From positions 26,433,346 to 26,497,345 of the forward strand of contig OX453276.1 of NCBI GenBank assembly GCA_949710005.1: a DNA stretch of 64,000 nucleotides, read 5' to 3'. Of the stretch, positions 1 through 11,721 are shown one piece after another. Position 1 is the first letter of the stretch. Each line of letters begins with the position of its first letter. The notes under the pieces were generated by a model. It did no database searches. It worked only from the letters and a program-made list of their open reading frames with translations, and had not been told where the DNA came from. The translations under genes were made by a program, and so were the position numbers. The stretch comes from Ricordea florida. Lineage: Eukaryota > Cnidaria > Anthozoa > Corallimorpharia > Ricordeidae.

Positions 1-199
1 CCCAAAATAGGCTACGAAGTAGAGCTGCTTTTAATACCCCATAAAACGACGTTTAAATTCAACCGATATTAAACCCTAAGAAATGCCCTTCAAAAACAGC
101 TGATTTTTACACCCCATAAAAACCTTCGAAATCAGCTGATTTTCTAATTTTAAAACTTACTGCCAAAAACACCTCGAAACGACGTTTAAAATCGGCTGA
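1..199. repeat. Satellite array, segment A
   Basis: AT-rich tandem repeat built from units of about 71 bp. Each unit is two diverged halves of about 36 bp, and each half contains CAGCTGATTTT or a close variant. One half usually reads GACCACCAAAAACAGCTG and the other GACCTTCAAAATCAGCTG. Units are strongly diverged here. The segment ends where the L2-like reverse transcriptase fragment begins, just after AAATCGGCTGAC. Confidence 0.9.
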
Positions 200-2020
200 C
201 TCCACCGTTATCGCTGATATGGATACTGTTCCAGATGACCCTATAGTCAACGATGCAAAGATACTGTCGGAGTTCAAACCCCTCTCTGAAGCTGACATTT
301 TGGCACTTATTCAGAAGTCATCAAAGAAAACGTGTAATCTAGACCCCATGCCGACTAAATTTGTAGTAGAATCACTTGATCATCTGTTACCTGTTATTAC
401 TAAGATGATCAATTCGTCACTACTGGGGGGTCATTTTCCGAAGGTATGGAAGGAAGCCCTTATTGATCCTCGTTACAAAAAAGCTGCAATTAATGACTTC
501 ACTAATCTTCGTCCAGTTAGTAACCTGCAGTATGTGTCGAAATTGGTAGAGCGTGCAGTATTTGATCAGGTACATGCACACCTTTCTGAACATGATCTCT
601 ACCCCTTGTTGCAATCTGCGTATAGACGAGGTCACAGCACAGAAACAGCCTTACTCAAGATACATAATGATATATTAATGGCAATGAATCGTCAGGAAGT
701 TGTTCTGCTTGTGTTGTTGGATCTGAGTGCTGCCTTCGATACGGTGGAACATTCTGTGTTACTGTCTCGTTTGAGCACAAGTTTTGGGATCCGAGGTACA
801 GCACTGGAGTGGTTTGCGTCATACCTATCGGGACGTTCTCAGCGTGTCTCACTAAGTGGCAAGTGTTCGGAATCTCTACAGTTAAATCAAGGAGTTCCTC
901 AAGGGTCATGTTTGGGGCCGTTATTGTTTACTCTGTATGCCAGTAAACTGTTTGAAGTTGTCAAGAGACACCTGCCTAGCGTTCATGCTTATGCAGACGA
1001 TACGCAGTTATATTTAGCGTTTAAACCTGGTTGTGCCTCAAGTACCGAGGATGCCGTTGCTGCTATGGAAGGGTGTGTAAATGAGATAAGAGCCTGGATG
1101 CTGTGTGACAAACTGAAGATCAATGATGACAAAACAGAGTTTTTTAATAATAGGCACCCGTCAGCAACTATCCAAGGTTCATGTTGACTCGCTTGCAGTA
1201 GGCGATGCTGAAGTGTCGCTTGCTCAGTCGGTTAAGAACTTAGGGACATGGATAGATAGTAACATGAGTCTTCAAGTTAATATCAACAACACGTGTAAAG
1301 CAGCCTATTACTACATTACAAATGTAAGACGAATAAGAAAGTATTTAAGTAACCAAGCAACCCAGACACTTTGTCACGCCCTAATAATTGGTCGCATTGA
1401 CTATTGTAATAGTATTCTGTATGGGTTACCAGCTAAACAAATAGCAAAGTTACAACGGCTCCAGAATTCCGCAGCAAGACTTATTTTGAAGATTCCAAAG
1501 TTTTATCACATCTCACCAATTCTGTGTACGCTTCATTGGCTTCCAGTAGAATTTAGGATTCATTTTAAGATTATTATAATTACTTTTAAGGCGATCCATG
1601 GACAAGCTCCGGGATATATACAAGAACTCATTAGAAAAAGGGAGGAAGGGAGTTATTATTTGAGATCGTGTGCAATGGGAATCATGCTTCAAACGCCAAG
1701 AATTTTAACTAAAAAGACATTGGGTGACCGTGCTTTTTTAGCTGCGGCACCTAAACTGTGGAATGGGCTACCATCACAAATACGAAATGAGCTCAATTTT
1801 CATAGGTTTAAAGGTTTACTTAAGACCCATTTTTTTAGATTAGCTTTTTATTAGATTTTTATTAGATTAGCTTTTTATTATATTACATTAGTTTTTAGTA
1901 TAATATTTTTAGTTATTTTCGATAACTTAGTAATGACGATAATTTACTTGTAATGCGCATTTGATCATATTCACATGTATTTTGCGCAATATAAATGTTA
2001 AATTATTATTATTATTATTA
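200..2020 (+). pseudogene. 5'-truncated L2/CR1-like non-LTR retrotransposon (RT and C-terminal region)
   Basis: Two overlapping frames encode one reverse transcriptase. Bases 219-1187 hold the RT core: LRPVSNL, a LDLSAAFDTV motif A, a GVPQGSCLGPLLF motif B and YADDTQLY for catalytic motif C. Bases 1123-1854 hold the C-terminal region, from the GTRQQL block to the RFKGLLKTHFFRLAF end. The frame changes inside a T6 run near 1138-1143, so the copy is dead. No endonuclease is present; the element is truncated at its 5' end and enters directly from satellite. The 3' end is TTTGCGCAATATAAATG followed by an (ATT)n tail at 2002-2020. The same 3' end occurs near 36365-36400, so both belong to one family. 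L2 versus CR1 is judged from motif style only. Confidence 0.85.
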
Positions 2021-3128
2021 ACACCCAAAAACGTCCTCACAAAACAGCCGATTTTTACACCTTCAAAACGATCTTAAAAATCAGCTTATTTTCGACCCTA
2101 AAATTTGACCACCAAAGAACAGCTGATTTTTACACCCCGAAAACGACCTTCAAAATCAGCTGATTTTAACACCAAAAAGCCTCCTCAGAAAAAAGCCGAT
2201 TCTTATACCCCGAAAACGACCTTTAAAATCTGCTGATTTTTAACCCTAAGAAATGACATTCAAAAACAGCAGATTTTTACACCCTGAAAACGACCTTCAA
2301 AATCTGCTAATTTTAAACCTTTAAATTTGACCTCCAAAAACCGCAAATGTTTACACTCCAAAACCAGCTTTAAATTCACCCGAATTTTAACACCCAAAAA
2401 CGACCTTTAAAATCGGCTGATTTTTGACCCCCAAAATAGACCACCAAAAAGAGCTGCGTTTTACACCCAATAAAACGACCTTTAAAGTCAAAGGATTTTC
2501 AGCCCTTAAAAATGACCACCAAAAACAGCTGATTATTCGACACCGAAAACGACCTTAAAACTTTTGCCGAATCTTAACACCCAAAAAGGACCTCACAAAA
2601 CCGCCTATTTTTACACTTCAAAACGACCTTCAAAATCGGCTGATTTTTAACCCTTAAAAATGACCACCAATAAAAAGATAATTTTTACACGCCTAAAACG
2701 ACAAACAATATCAGCTTATTTTTAAACTCTCAAAGTGACCACCAAAGAGAGCATATTTTAAAACCCGAAAACGACTCTCAAAATAACGTGATTTTTAACA
2801 CTCAAAAACGACCTCACACAACAACTGATTTTTACAACCTTAGAACGATCTTAAAAATCAGGTGATTTTTGACCATAAAAAAAGACCACCAAAAAACAGC
2901 TGATTCTTACCTACCAAAAACCACCAGCACAATCGGCTGTTTTAACACCCAAAAACGACCTCACATAAACAGCTGGTTTTTACACCCCAAAAGCGACCTT
3001 CAAATTCAGCTGATCTTCAATCTCCAAAATAGACCACCAAAAAGAGTTGCTTTCCAAACCCATTAAAACGACCTTTATAAACAAGTGATATTTAGCCCTT
3101 CAAAATAACCACCAAAAACGCTTGATCT
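2021..3128. repeat. Satellite array, segment B
   Basis: Continuation of the 71 bp satellite, in the same orientation as segment A. It resumes right after the (ATT)n tail of the L2-like element and ends at the TTAA target site of the Kolobok element. Short open frames inside it, such as 2869-3066, are low-complexity artefacts. Confidence 0.9.
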
Positions 3129-3145
3129 TTAAGGGGTAACTGACG

Positions 3146-3722
3146 TCAAATTTTTCCCCTTTTTTTGTTGTAGCAATACACTCCTCTTGGGTTAAAGAAT
3201 CCTAAATGAGCAAATAAATGACATTTTGTGAAAAACCCAATTTTCTACGATTTTTTTCTTAAAGTCGACTGACGGCCATTTTGAAAACGTTCCGATCGAG
3301 GTCACGTGTGTAAGGTTGTGAAGGGTCATAGTAGACGTGAAAGTAATAAACAACTTCGCCGCCCTCGCTGTCCATCTGCTGCCGCGATTTACGAGCGAAA
3401 AAAAAGGTTTCTTCCATTTTGTTATTAGCTACCTTCTAGAGACTATGAAATACAAAGTAGGAAATAAAATACTTTCTCTATAAAGGTTGAATAATCGAAA
3501 CACGACGGATCAAGTGTCTGTATTCACTGAGCTACAGGTAAATTGAACACCAGGCAAAACAGCGTTTAGAAAGAAATTACACTCAAGCCTTGTTTCTTAT
3601 TTGCGACGAAAAACAGGATGAAATCAATGTTTTCCCGAAACGTTACTCGTTTCCAGCAATAAACCACTGTCAGCTGCGTGAACAGTAAATTACTCATGCT
3701 CGTTTATCGTGGTGTTATATCT
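3146..3722. other. Kolobok 5' region without coding content
   Basis: AT-rich subterminal sequence between the left inverted repeat and the fold-back structure. The T-run TTCCCCTTTTTTT at about 3155-3167 lies just inside the terminus. I see no open frame, RNA gene or strong repeat. It probably carries the transposase promoter and 5' untranslated sequence, which is inference. Confidence 0.5.
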
Positions 3723-3970
3723 ACAGGTTCGGATAACTTGAGCATGATAATTATATAATTTGGTTTTTTAAAGGTTTAGGTGGTCATTTGAGAAACATTA
3801 CGTGCTTGTTATTTCCGTAGCATGGCTGTGTCGCTGAAATAAAACACACGAGTCAGTAACACAGTTATGCTACGGAAATAACAAGCACGTAATGTTTCTC
3901 AAATGACCACCTAAACTTTGAAAAAATATATATCATTTGTAATTATCACGCTCAAGTTATCTGAACCTGT
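3723..3970. repeat. Long inverted repeat (fold-back) upstream of the THAP exon
   Basis: Arms at 3723-3831 and 3859-3970 are reverse complements with few mismatches. The inner 50 bp, containing GTGGTCATTTGAGAAACATT and its complement, match almost perfectly, and the outer ends read ACAGGTTC and GAACCTGT. The loop is about 27 bp. It lies 30 bp upstream of the transposase ATG. It could be a nested MITE or a structured 5' leader. No clear target duplication flanks it. Confidence 0.85.
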
Positions 3971-3999
3971 ACTACTCTTGCTGCATTGTCATTTACAAT

Positions 4000-6900
4000 A
4001 TGTACGGGAAACAACAAGATTCAAAGCGAAGAGAACGAATACCAGGGAAGCGCTGTGTAGTGATGTTTTGTAACAAAACAAATGCAGACGGAGTCAGCCT
4101 TCACCAGTTTCCAGTGGATGAAAGAGTGCGGCGACAGTGGATTGCATTTGTTCGAACAAAAAGAGAACCTAACAGTTGGACACCAGGTTCGGGTCACATT
4201 TGCAGTGACCATTTCTCAGCTGACAGCTACGAAGGATTCCGAGCAAAAATTGCTGGATTTAGCTCTAAGCTAGTATTAAAGAAATCCGCAGTTCCTTCTA
4301 TTCAAGCGTCTCCTACCCCTGAGCAAGTAAGCGAAGCTCGAAGAATAAAAAGAAAACTCCCGGCGTTTTCTACCGAACAATCGACGGTAGAAGGCTCGAG
4401 CTCCGTGGTCACGCAGGAGACTTACACTACACCAAAGCGACAAAGCCGAGCCTTATCAAAACTAACGGCAAACAGGATATGAGACAGAAATTTCACGTTT
4501 TGATTATCGTTGGTTTTGTAGACCTGGTGTAAGTTTACTTATTTAAAGTATTTGCTTTCGTCGCTAAAGTACTACTCTGTTTTTGAAAAAACAGTTAGTT
4601 ACCGAGTTTGATCGTATCCGTGAAGAGAATGCATCAATTGCTACATCAGCTACAAGCACTTGTGGATCAGTCCTTGATGAACTCCCAGACACAACAAATG
4701 CTAAAAATGAAGCTTCTCGTTCACATAAGGAACAGGTCGTAGAATTTAGGTCAACGGCAAACAAGGGCACTCAGAAAGGCCACCGACGTCCTCCCTGCCG
4801 AAGTATAGGTATATAACATGAATATACCTTTTAGAATTAAATCAATGTTCTGAGGAGAATCGTAGAGAGAAAACCGTTTTCTCTTGTGTAGGTACACAAG
4901 TTACTGCAAGGAAAGCAATTCTTACTGAAAATGGTACCCAGTGCAACATTGTCAATCTACCCTTTTTATCTCTACTGCCATCTGAATGTGCTGGCGATAC
5001 CAAAGAACAAATCAAACCCGTAATTTTTGAGAGTGCTGAGGAGGAGCCATTTGAGGATGAAGAAGTAGATGATGAAGATTATACTCCTTCTATAGACCCG
5101 GGGGAAGATGAGGACGAGACCGACGAAGTAAAACCTCAAAAGTGAGTACCAATCTCTACTCGCGCCTGGCGTGTCAAGGTCATTCAAAACTGTCACTGTA
5201 TTGTTCTCGGTATAATTTGTTTCCTGACATTAGATTGTGAATTTTTCTTTCTATAATGAAACTCAGGACCTCAATGGATGAAAAAGAAAATGTGAAACCC
5301 CACGAGGAGAGGAAATTCATTGTGTTTTAGAAAAACTTGTTGAGCTTGTTTGCTTCTTGTCCAATATGTGCTGGTCCTGCAGAAGCGCGTATCACCAAAG
5401 TTATCGGCACAATGGTTAAAATCAACCAGTGGTGCGCCGACGAGAAGTCGTGCCAGTTCTCTCAGATGTGGTTCAGCCAGCCATTTGTTAAAGGGCAGAT
5501 GCCTTGTGGTAACTTACTGCTGTCAGCCTCCATTTTAACTTCGGGTTAGTGCCTTAATTGATAAAAAATATTGTTTCACTTTTAGTTAAATCGGAAAACA
5601 AGATTTCAAGGCCCAACACAAGAGCGTAATGATTTGTTGGTATAGTAAGTCTGTGCCTGGTTAACTTGTGTTCTTAATTTCAGCTGTAAGCACACATGGC
5701 TATTATCAAAACAAATTTGATTTCTTTCCAGGATGTAGTACTGCCAAGAGCTTAAGAATGCTAAAGTTAATGAATCTGGCTACCATTTCTGAGCGTACCT
5801 TCTATCGTCACACCAGCTCTCATCTCAATGCAGTTGTTATACAGCAGTGGAAGGAGCATCAACAAGATCTGATCAGTACACTCCTTGACAAAAATGATGG
5901 GTTGACACTGGCTGGTGATGGGCGGTGTGACTCCCCAGGGTACTCGGCCAAGTTTGGCTCATTCACTCTGATTAAACAGAGGATCAACAGAATAGTAGAT
6001 TTTTAGCTGGTTCAGGTTTGAAATTTTCCCAGAAAATGGTTCAATGCTTTAACACTATGGGGTAGCATTGTTAATTGCATATAATATTATACATATCACT
6101 ATTGCTGCAATATTGTCTTTCTTCTGCAGAGTAATGAGGTTAGAAATAGTGCCTGGATGGAGCATGAAGGCTTTGTGAGGGCAGTGCAAGTACTTATAAA
6201 TTCAGGACTGAGTATTGTTGAATTAATCACAGACAGGCACAAGCGGAACACCGCATGGATTAAACGCAATCTACCCAATACTACACATTATTTTGACATA
6301 TGGCATGTGTCTAAAGGTACCTGCATAATATGTTCATTTCAACAAAAAAAGATGTGGTCCCTTGCCCCTAAGTTCTTTAAAAAGCTTTGGGTTAATTTAT
6401 TGAATTTCAACATATATTTCTTTGGCTTACCCAGGCTTGTGTAAAAAGATTGACAAGCTTGCCAAGAAAAAGGACTGTGACGAGGTTGGTGAGTGGCGCC
6501 AGTCCATTTCCAATCACATGTATTGGTGTGCAGCGTCAACACCTGATGGAAATGGCCAAGTCATACAAGATAAATGGAAAATGCTACCATTACACATTCA
6601 AAACATTCATGTTAACGTGGACAGTGATGTGTATCCTGAATGTCGGCATGGCAACCTGCAAGGAGATGCAGCCAATCGGCTTTGGCTACAGCCTGGTATA
6701 GTAATGCCTATATATCTTTAAATTGAATTACACCTAACAGAAGAATAAAATTTCTTTTCTTATCATTTCCTGTGGAAGGACAGTAATAAAAATGGTGTGC
6801 AACAGAATATTTTTCCAGTGTAAAGGAACATTTTTACAAAAGGCTTAGGGTACTTTTATGGTGTACATTAGTGAGATATTATACTGTGAAGCACTAGGTT

Positions 6901-7736
6901 TTCAATAATCTGATTTTATAACTCATAGGCTCATACCCAGCAGTAAAACTGGAGGAGTTGTTACTGAAGCCTCAATTGCTGAAGGATGTCGCACAACTAT
7001 CCCCCAAATATCAGACATCTACCCTGGAAGCCAAGCACAGCCTGGACATTCAGTTTGTGCCAAAGCATACTGCTTTCTCATACTGGGGGATGTATACTAG
7101 GTTTGACTATTTCCCTTAGCCATTCTTACTCTGATTTGGTTATTTACAAGTGTTGCTGATTACAAAGTTGCAAAAATTACCCTGAGATCTTCACTTATTT
7201 TAAATCATTTAACAGATTGTGCCTTTCTGCCCTGCATTACAACACCAATGCAGACAGGATGCAGGCAGTAACAGACGATGGCAGGCCACGCTACTCATTA
7301 GTATTTCCAAAAGCTAAGAAAGGAGACCATGCAATCAGAAAAATTAAAACAAAAGCTTCTCGAGGTGGGTATGATGTAGATTGCACTTTGGAAGTTAGAG
7401 AGTGTACTGTTTAGCTTATGAATTGACACAAGCAAACAATTAGCCTTTGACATTTAGCTGAATTTTGGGGCCATGAAAAGTACTGAATTCAAGATCCACC
7501 TCATAAAGTATAAAGAAAGAATTAACAATGCATTCCACTTTGCAGATTACTGCTACACCATTATAAAGGACTTATTCGCAAAATATGAAGCAAATCTAAG
7601 GAATCTCGAGGAGTACATGACAAACTTGGCTATCAACACCCCACCACCCCTTGCTGCAAATGCACAGAGACCTGACAAAGAAGCAGCTGTTCAGAATTAT
7701 GTCAGCCGATACAACCGCACTAGTCTGGTGAACTAG
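4000..7736 (+). pseudogene. Kolobok THAP-domain transposase, ten-exon model, inactivated
   Basis: Exon 1 (4000 to about 4477) encodes a THAP zinc finger with C-x4-C-x43-C-x2-H at residues 19, 24, 68 and 71. Further exons inferred from AG/GT borders and unbroken phase are 4595-4808, 4892-5141 (acidic), 5267-5544, 5684-6015, 6130-6316, 6435-6695, 6929-7100, 7216-7364 and 7458-7736. The DDE-type core is visible as LAGDGRCDSPG in exon 5 and ELITDRH with HYFDIWHVSKG in exon 6. The C-terminus reads PPPLAANAQRPDKE then YVSRYNR. Damage: in-frame TAG at 5328-5330 and 6004-6006, a one-base frame mismatch entering the last exon, and no GT donor at the end of exon 1 (CAGGATATGAG stands where one is expected). 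The coding structure is otherwise intact, suggesting fairly recent death. Confidence 0.85.
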
Positions 7737-8036
7737 GTGGCCAGAGAGTATAACATAAAGCTATAAATTAATATGATTTTGAAACATAAAATATCATAGC
7801 AGGTTGGATAAAAGTTAATAAATTTCAGTGATGTGAAAACATGTATCAGATAAAACTCTTTCCTAAAATGAGCCAGTTTCAACTAATTTGAGTTCCTCAG
7901 AGAGGCATAAGGAAAGGTTTGTTAAAAAAGGGACCACATAGAAGAATACATGTAGATATGATACAGATTTATTTTTCGTAAACAGTTACTGGTATAACAA
8001 AGGGTAAGAAAAGATATTATACCTGTGCAATTAAGT
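7737..8036. other. Spacer between convergent Kolobok genes
   Basis: AT-rich, about 300 bp, between the 3' ends of the plus-strand transposase and the minus-strand P2X7-domain gene. An AATAAA-like stretch is present, consistent with 3' untranslated sequence of both genes. Nothing else is recognised. Confidence 0.4.
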
Positions 8037-9281
8037 TTATTCGTCTGCATAAATAAAACCAGTAAAGGTCATGTCCTCTTCCAGGCGGTTGGGCTCTGGG
8101 AAGTGAGCACGTATGCAATTCACTGCACAAGAAGGTAAGGGGACTCGGATATTTTTGCCCAGGGTACCCCAACACCACCTGACTAGTTGCCTGTAGGCAA
8201 TGTGGCGGTTTTTCTTATGCTCTGGCCCCTCATAAGCAGAAGAGCCGTACTGCTGCTTGTACTGCAGCCAAGCTGTCTGCAGAACCCATACATTGAGGCA
8301 CACTGCCTCAAATCCTGGATGCTGCACAATGCATCTCGGTTCTACCTGCAACTGTTCCACTGTAAGAGCCTCCAAATTTTTGTTTTTTACTTCATCTGCT
8401 TCTTGACAGCAGATGTTTTCTTCCTCCCTCCACATTGATTGGCAGTTTCCGCATTGACACCTTGTAATAAAAGAATCAGTGCATTAGCAATTTTTATGAC
8501 GGTATCGAATAGAAGAAATAGGGAACACCATTTGATTGAATAGTTTCACCAAAATGAACAGTTATCAGTACTGTATCTGTTACAAACGCGAGACATGACT
8601 TAAACTTTGGGCTACAAACAATGTAAAAGACCACCAAAAACGAGAAAACTTAAGTTCACAATAAGTTAATATTAAGAGGATGTTTAATTCTAAGTGTAAA
8701 TGTACGAATGCTATTTTTGCTGCATTGTGTTTTACAGTAAAGGCCGAGAAATCTTCAATCGTTCGCCAAATTCAATACTTAAAACCCCATAGGAAAAGCG
8801 TTGAAACATGTTTAATGTGAAAAAGTACTCTTAAAAATGAATCCTTCTAAAGCACCTCCACAAGCTTGCGTGTTTAAGTTTTATTTTCAGTCTGTGAAAA
8901 CCTACGTTTTGCAAGGTGCGTGCGTGTAACATAAAAACACATCGTTCCCATGGAGGTTAAGAGTCTGTACATTTAATTTTCTTTACTTCATCGCTCCTAT
9001 ATTAAGTAAGCGACTGATATTCAGATACAATATTTACAAGTGCAATGCACTCACCATTCGTGGCTTTCTTGATCGAGGCGGCTGCGGCGTATGCGCTCTT
9101 TATCCTCTTCTGACTCTCGCGCTCTATTTTCAGTTCTTCCTGGTGGTTCAGATCGCCAGGGCCTGATTTCACCAACAGGCTCAAAAGCCCTTTCATTATT
9201 TTCACCTTCCATCGAAGCCTCAAAATCCGAATAATCAGACCTCGAATTCGAACTACTCTCACTTGAACTACTATCCGCCAT
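8037..9281 (-). CDS. P2X7 cytoplasmic (C-terminal) domain protein encoded in the Kolobok element
   Basis: Two exons on the minus strand: 9281-9055, starting at ATG 9279-9281, then 8460-8037. Joining at a GT donor (9054-9053) and AG acceptor keeps frame through a split Trp codon and gives 216 residues with no internal stop. The N-terminal 75 residues are Ser- and acid-rich, then Arg/Glu-rich. Exon 2 begins CQCGNCQSM, continues ENICCQE, and then has HPGFEAVCLNVWVLQTAW, HIAYRQLVRWCWG and NIRVPLPSC. These blocks are the signature of the P2X7 receptor intracellular ballast domain, a Cys-rich zinc- and guanine-nucleotide-binding fold. There is no channel or membrane segment, so it is a free-standing domain. 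The role in transposition is unknown. Unlike the transposase, it looks intact. Confidence 0.85.
8461..9054 (-). other. Intron of the Kolobok P2X7-domain gene
   Basis: The donor reads GAATG|GTGAGTGC on the minus strand at 9055/9054 and the acceptor TTATTACAAG|GTGTC at 8461/8460. The interior is about 594 bp, AT-rich and free of long open frames. Confidence 0.75.
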
Positions 9282-9324
9282 GTTTACTTTGCTTAATGTA
9301 CACACGTGTGACGTATTCAAATTC

Positions 9325-9489
9325 AAAAGTACTGAATTCAAGATCCACCTCATAAAGTATAAAGAAAGAATTAACAATGCATTCCACTTTGCAGATTACT
9401 GCTACACCATTATAAAGGACTTATTCGCAAAATATGAAGCAAATCTAAGGAATCTCGAGGAGTACATGACAAACTTGGCTATCAACACC
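9325..9489 (+). repeat. Exact 165 bp duplicate of the Kolobok last exon
   Basis: By eye this is identical to 7476-7640, from AAAAGTACTGAATTC to CTATCAACACC, which is most of the last transposase exon. The copy, plus 19 bp of filler GTGTTGGCTATCAACATTC that partly repeats its own end, is flanked by the 12 bp direct repeat GTATTCAAATTC at 9313-9324 and 9509-9520. It lies upstream of the P2X7-domain gene start, near the right terminus. The pattern suggests a templated insertion during break repair. Confidence 0.9.
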
Positions 9490-9688
9490 GTGTTGGCTAT
9501 CAACATTCGTATTCAAATTCGAAGCGTTTGGAGCGGAAGACTCACGAGGCTGAATTTAGGACAGTTTTTGGAGCGAAAAAAGGCACAAAGAGGCATTCGA
9601 AGTACGTTGTATCTGTTTCACTGTGTTACCTGAGGTATTTAGAACGTATTCCAAAAAAGTGACTTTTTAGCCGTCAGTTACCCTTTAA

Positions 9689-11715
9689 CACCCTAAGACG
9701 ACCTCCAAAAACAGCTTAACTTTACACCACGAAAACGACTTAAAATGAGCTGATTAAACTTGTAAAGAAGACTACCAAAAACAGCTAAATTTAACATCCC
9801 GAAAACGACCTTCAAAATCAGAAACAGCTAAGTTTTAATTCCCAAAAACGACCTTTAAAATCAGCTAATTTTTAACATCGAAAAATGACACCCAAAAAAG
9901 GCTTACATCGTAAAAACGACCTTTTAAATAAGCTGATTCTAAACCCTGAAAACTGACCATCAAAAACAGCTGATTTTTAACCCCCAAAAATGACCACCAG
10001 AAACAGTTGATTTCACACACCGAAAACGACCTTCAAAATCAGCTTATTTTCAACACCCAAAAATGACCAAGAAAAACAGCTGACTTTAACACGACGAAAA
10101 CGAACGTGACAATTAGCTGATTTTCAATTACCAAAATGGCTGATTTTTACACCCCAAAGCGACCTTCAAAATCACCTGATTATATACCCAAAAAAATGAT
10201 TGTCAAAAACAGTAAATTATTTACTTCCCAATAACGACCTTTAATATAATCTGAATTTTAACGACGACCAAAAACAGGTAATTTTTACACTCCGAAAACC
10301 ACCTTAAGAATCAGCTATGTTTTTACCACCCAAAAATGACCACCAACAATAGCTTATTCTTGCACAACAAAATCTACCTCCTAAATCAGCTGCTTTTTAA
10401 CTTCCAACAATGACCACCAAAAACAGCTGATTTTTACACCACGAAAACGACCTCAAAAATCAGCTGATTTTAAACTTCTAATTTTTATACCACGAAAACG
10501 ACCCTTCAAATCAGCTAATTTTTATATTTCACAGAAGGCTACCAAAAAAAGCTGAGTTTATTATCCCGAAAACGACCTTCAAAATTTAAAACAGCTGTCT
10601 TTTACACCCCAAAAAGACTTTTAAATCAGCGGATTCTTAACCCTCAAAGATTGCCACCAAAAACATCTGATTTTTACGCCCTCAAAAAAACCACGTTCAA
10701 AATCAAATGATTCTTAACACTTTAAAATGTCCACCACAAGCAGCTAATTTTTACATCCGGAAAGCGAACTTAAAAATCACCTGATTTTAGCACCCTAAAA
10801 GGTCCACCACAAACAACTGAATTTTACACCACGGAAACAACCTTCAAAATAAAAAAAAACAGCTGACTTTTACACCGTGAAAACGACCTTGAAAATCAGC
10901 TGATTTTAAACCCTAAAAAATGAATACCAAAAAGGCGGATTTTTACACCCCAAAACGACTTAAAAAATAAGCTAAATTTTTAACACCCAAAAAATACCAC
11001 CAAAAACAGCTATTTCTTACACCCCAAAATCTACCTTCTAAATCAGCTGATTCTTAACTTCCAACAATGACTACCAAAAACAGCTGAGTTCTACACCCCA
11101 AAAGAGACCTTCAAAAATTAGCTGATTTTCAACCCCCCAAAATGACCACAAAAAGCAGTGGACTTTTACAGCCGAAAACGACCTTCAAAGTCAGCTGATT
11201 ATATACCCAAAAAAGTGACCGTCAAAAACATTGACATTTTACTTCTCAAAAACGACCCTCAATATAATCTGATTTTTACTTACAAAATGACCACCAAAAA
11301 CAGGTAATTTTTACACTCAGAAAACCACCATAAGAATCAGCTAAACTTTTAACACCCAAAAACTACCACCAAAAACAGGGAATTCTTACACCCCAAAATC
11401 TACCTTCTAAATCAGCTGATTCTTAACTTCCAACAATGACCACCAGAAACAGCTGAGTCTTACACCCCAAAAGAGACCTTCAAAAACTAGCTGATTTTCA
11501 ACCCCCAAAAATGACCACCAAAAATAACTGATTTTTACACCACGGAAACGACCCTTAAAATCAGCTGATTTTAGACTTCCAAAACAGACTATCAAAACAG
11601 CTGGGTTTTACACCCCAAGAATGACCTTCAAAATTAGCTTATTTCCAACTGCAAAATATGACTACCCAAAAAGACTGATTTTTACTCCCGAAAAGGACCT
11701 TCAAAATCAGGTGAC
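9689..11715. repeat. Satellite array, segment C
   Basis: Satellite of the same 71 bp dimeric type between the Kolobok and Polinton elements, in the same orientation as segments A and B. Unit variants recur in a conserved order, for example a unit containing ATTATATACCC followed by one with GACCGTCAAAAAC. This order links to the Polinton target, which is that ATTATATACCC unit. Confidence 0.9.
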
Positions 11716-11721
11716 TATATA
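11716..11721. repeat. Left Polinton target-site duplication TATATA
   Basis: TATATA precedes the left terminus and is matched by TATATA at 25861-25866 after the right terminus. The last 5 bp (ATATA) are certain; the outer base could belong to the terminal repeat on the right side. Polintons make 6 bp duplications, so this fits. The satellite unit continues on the right with CCCTAAAAAATGACCG, which gives the empty site. Confidence 0.8.

Larger units (their letters stand above)
3133..9684. mobile_element. Kolobok DNA transposon, complete, with accessory P2X7-domain gene
   Basis: The ends are inverted repeats of about 13 bp: GGGGTAACTGACG at 3133-3145 and CGTCAGTTACCCT at 9672-9684, differing only at the outermost base. 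The target duplication is TTAA at 3129-3132 and 9685-9688, the hallmark of the Kolobok superfamily, within a longer TTTAA shared with the satellite. Inside lie a THAP transposase gene on the plus strand (4000-7736) and a spliced gene for a P2X7 cytoplasmic-domain protein on the minus strand (8037-9281). It inserted into the satellite, which resumes at once on both sides. The transposase is broken by stops, so the copy is not autonomous. Confidence 0.9.

Noticed and set aside
2869-3066. Open frame of 65 residues in satellite
   Set aside because: Composed entirely of satellite units; repeats of the same frame are chance.
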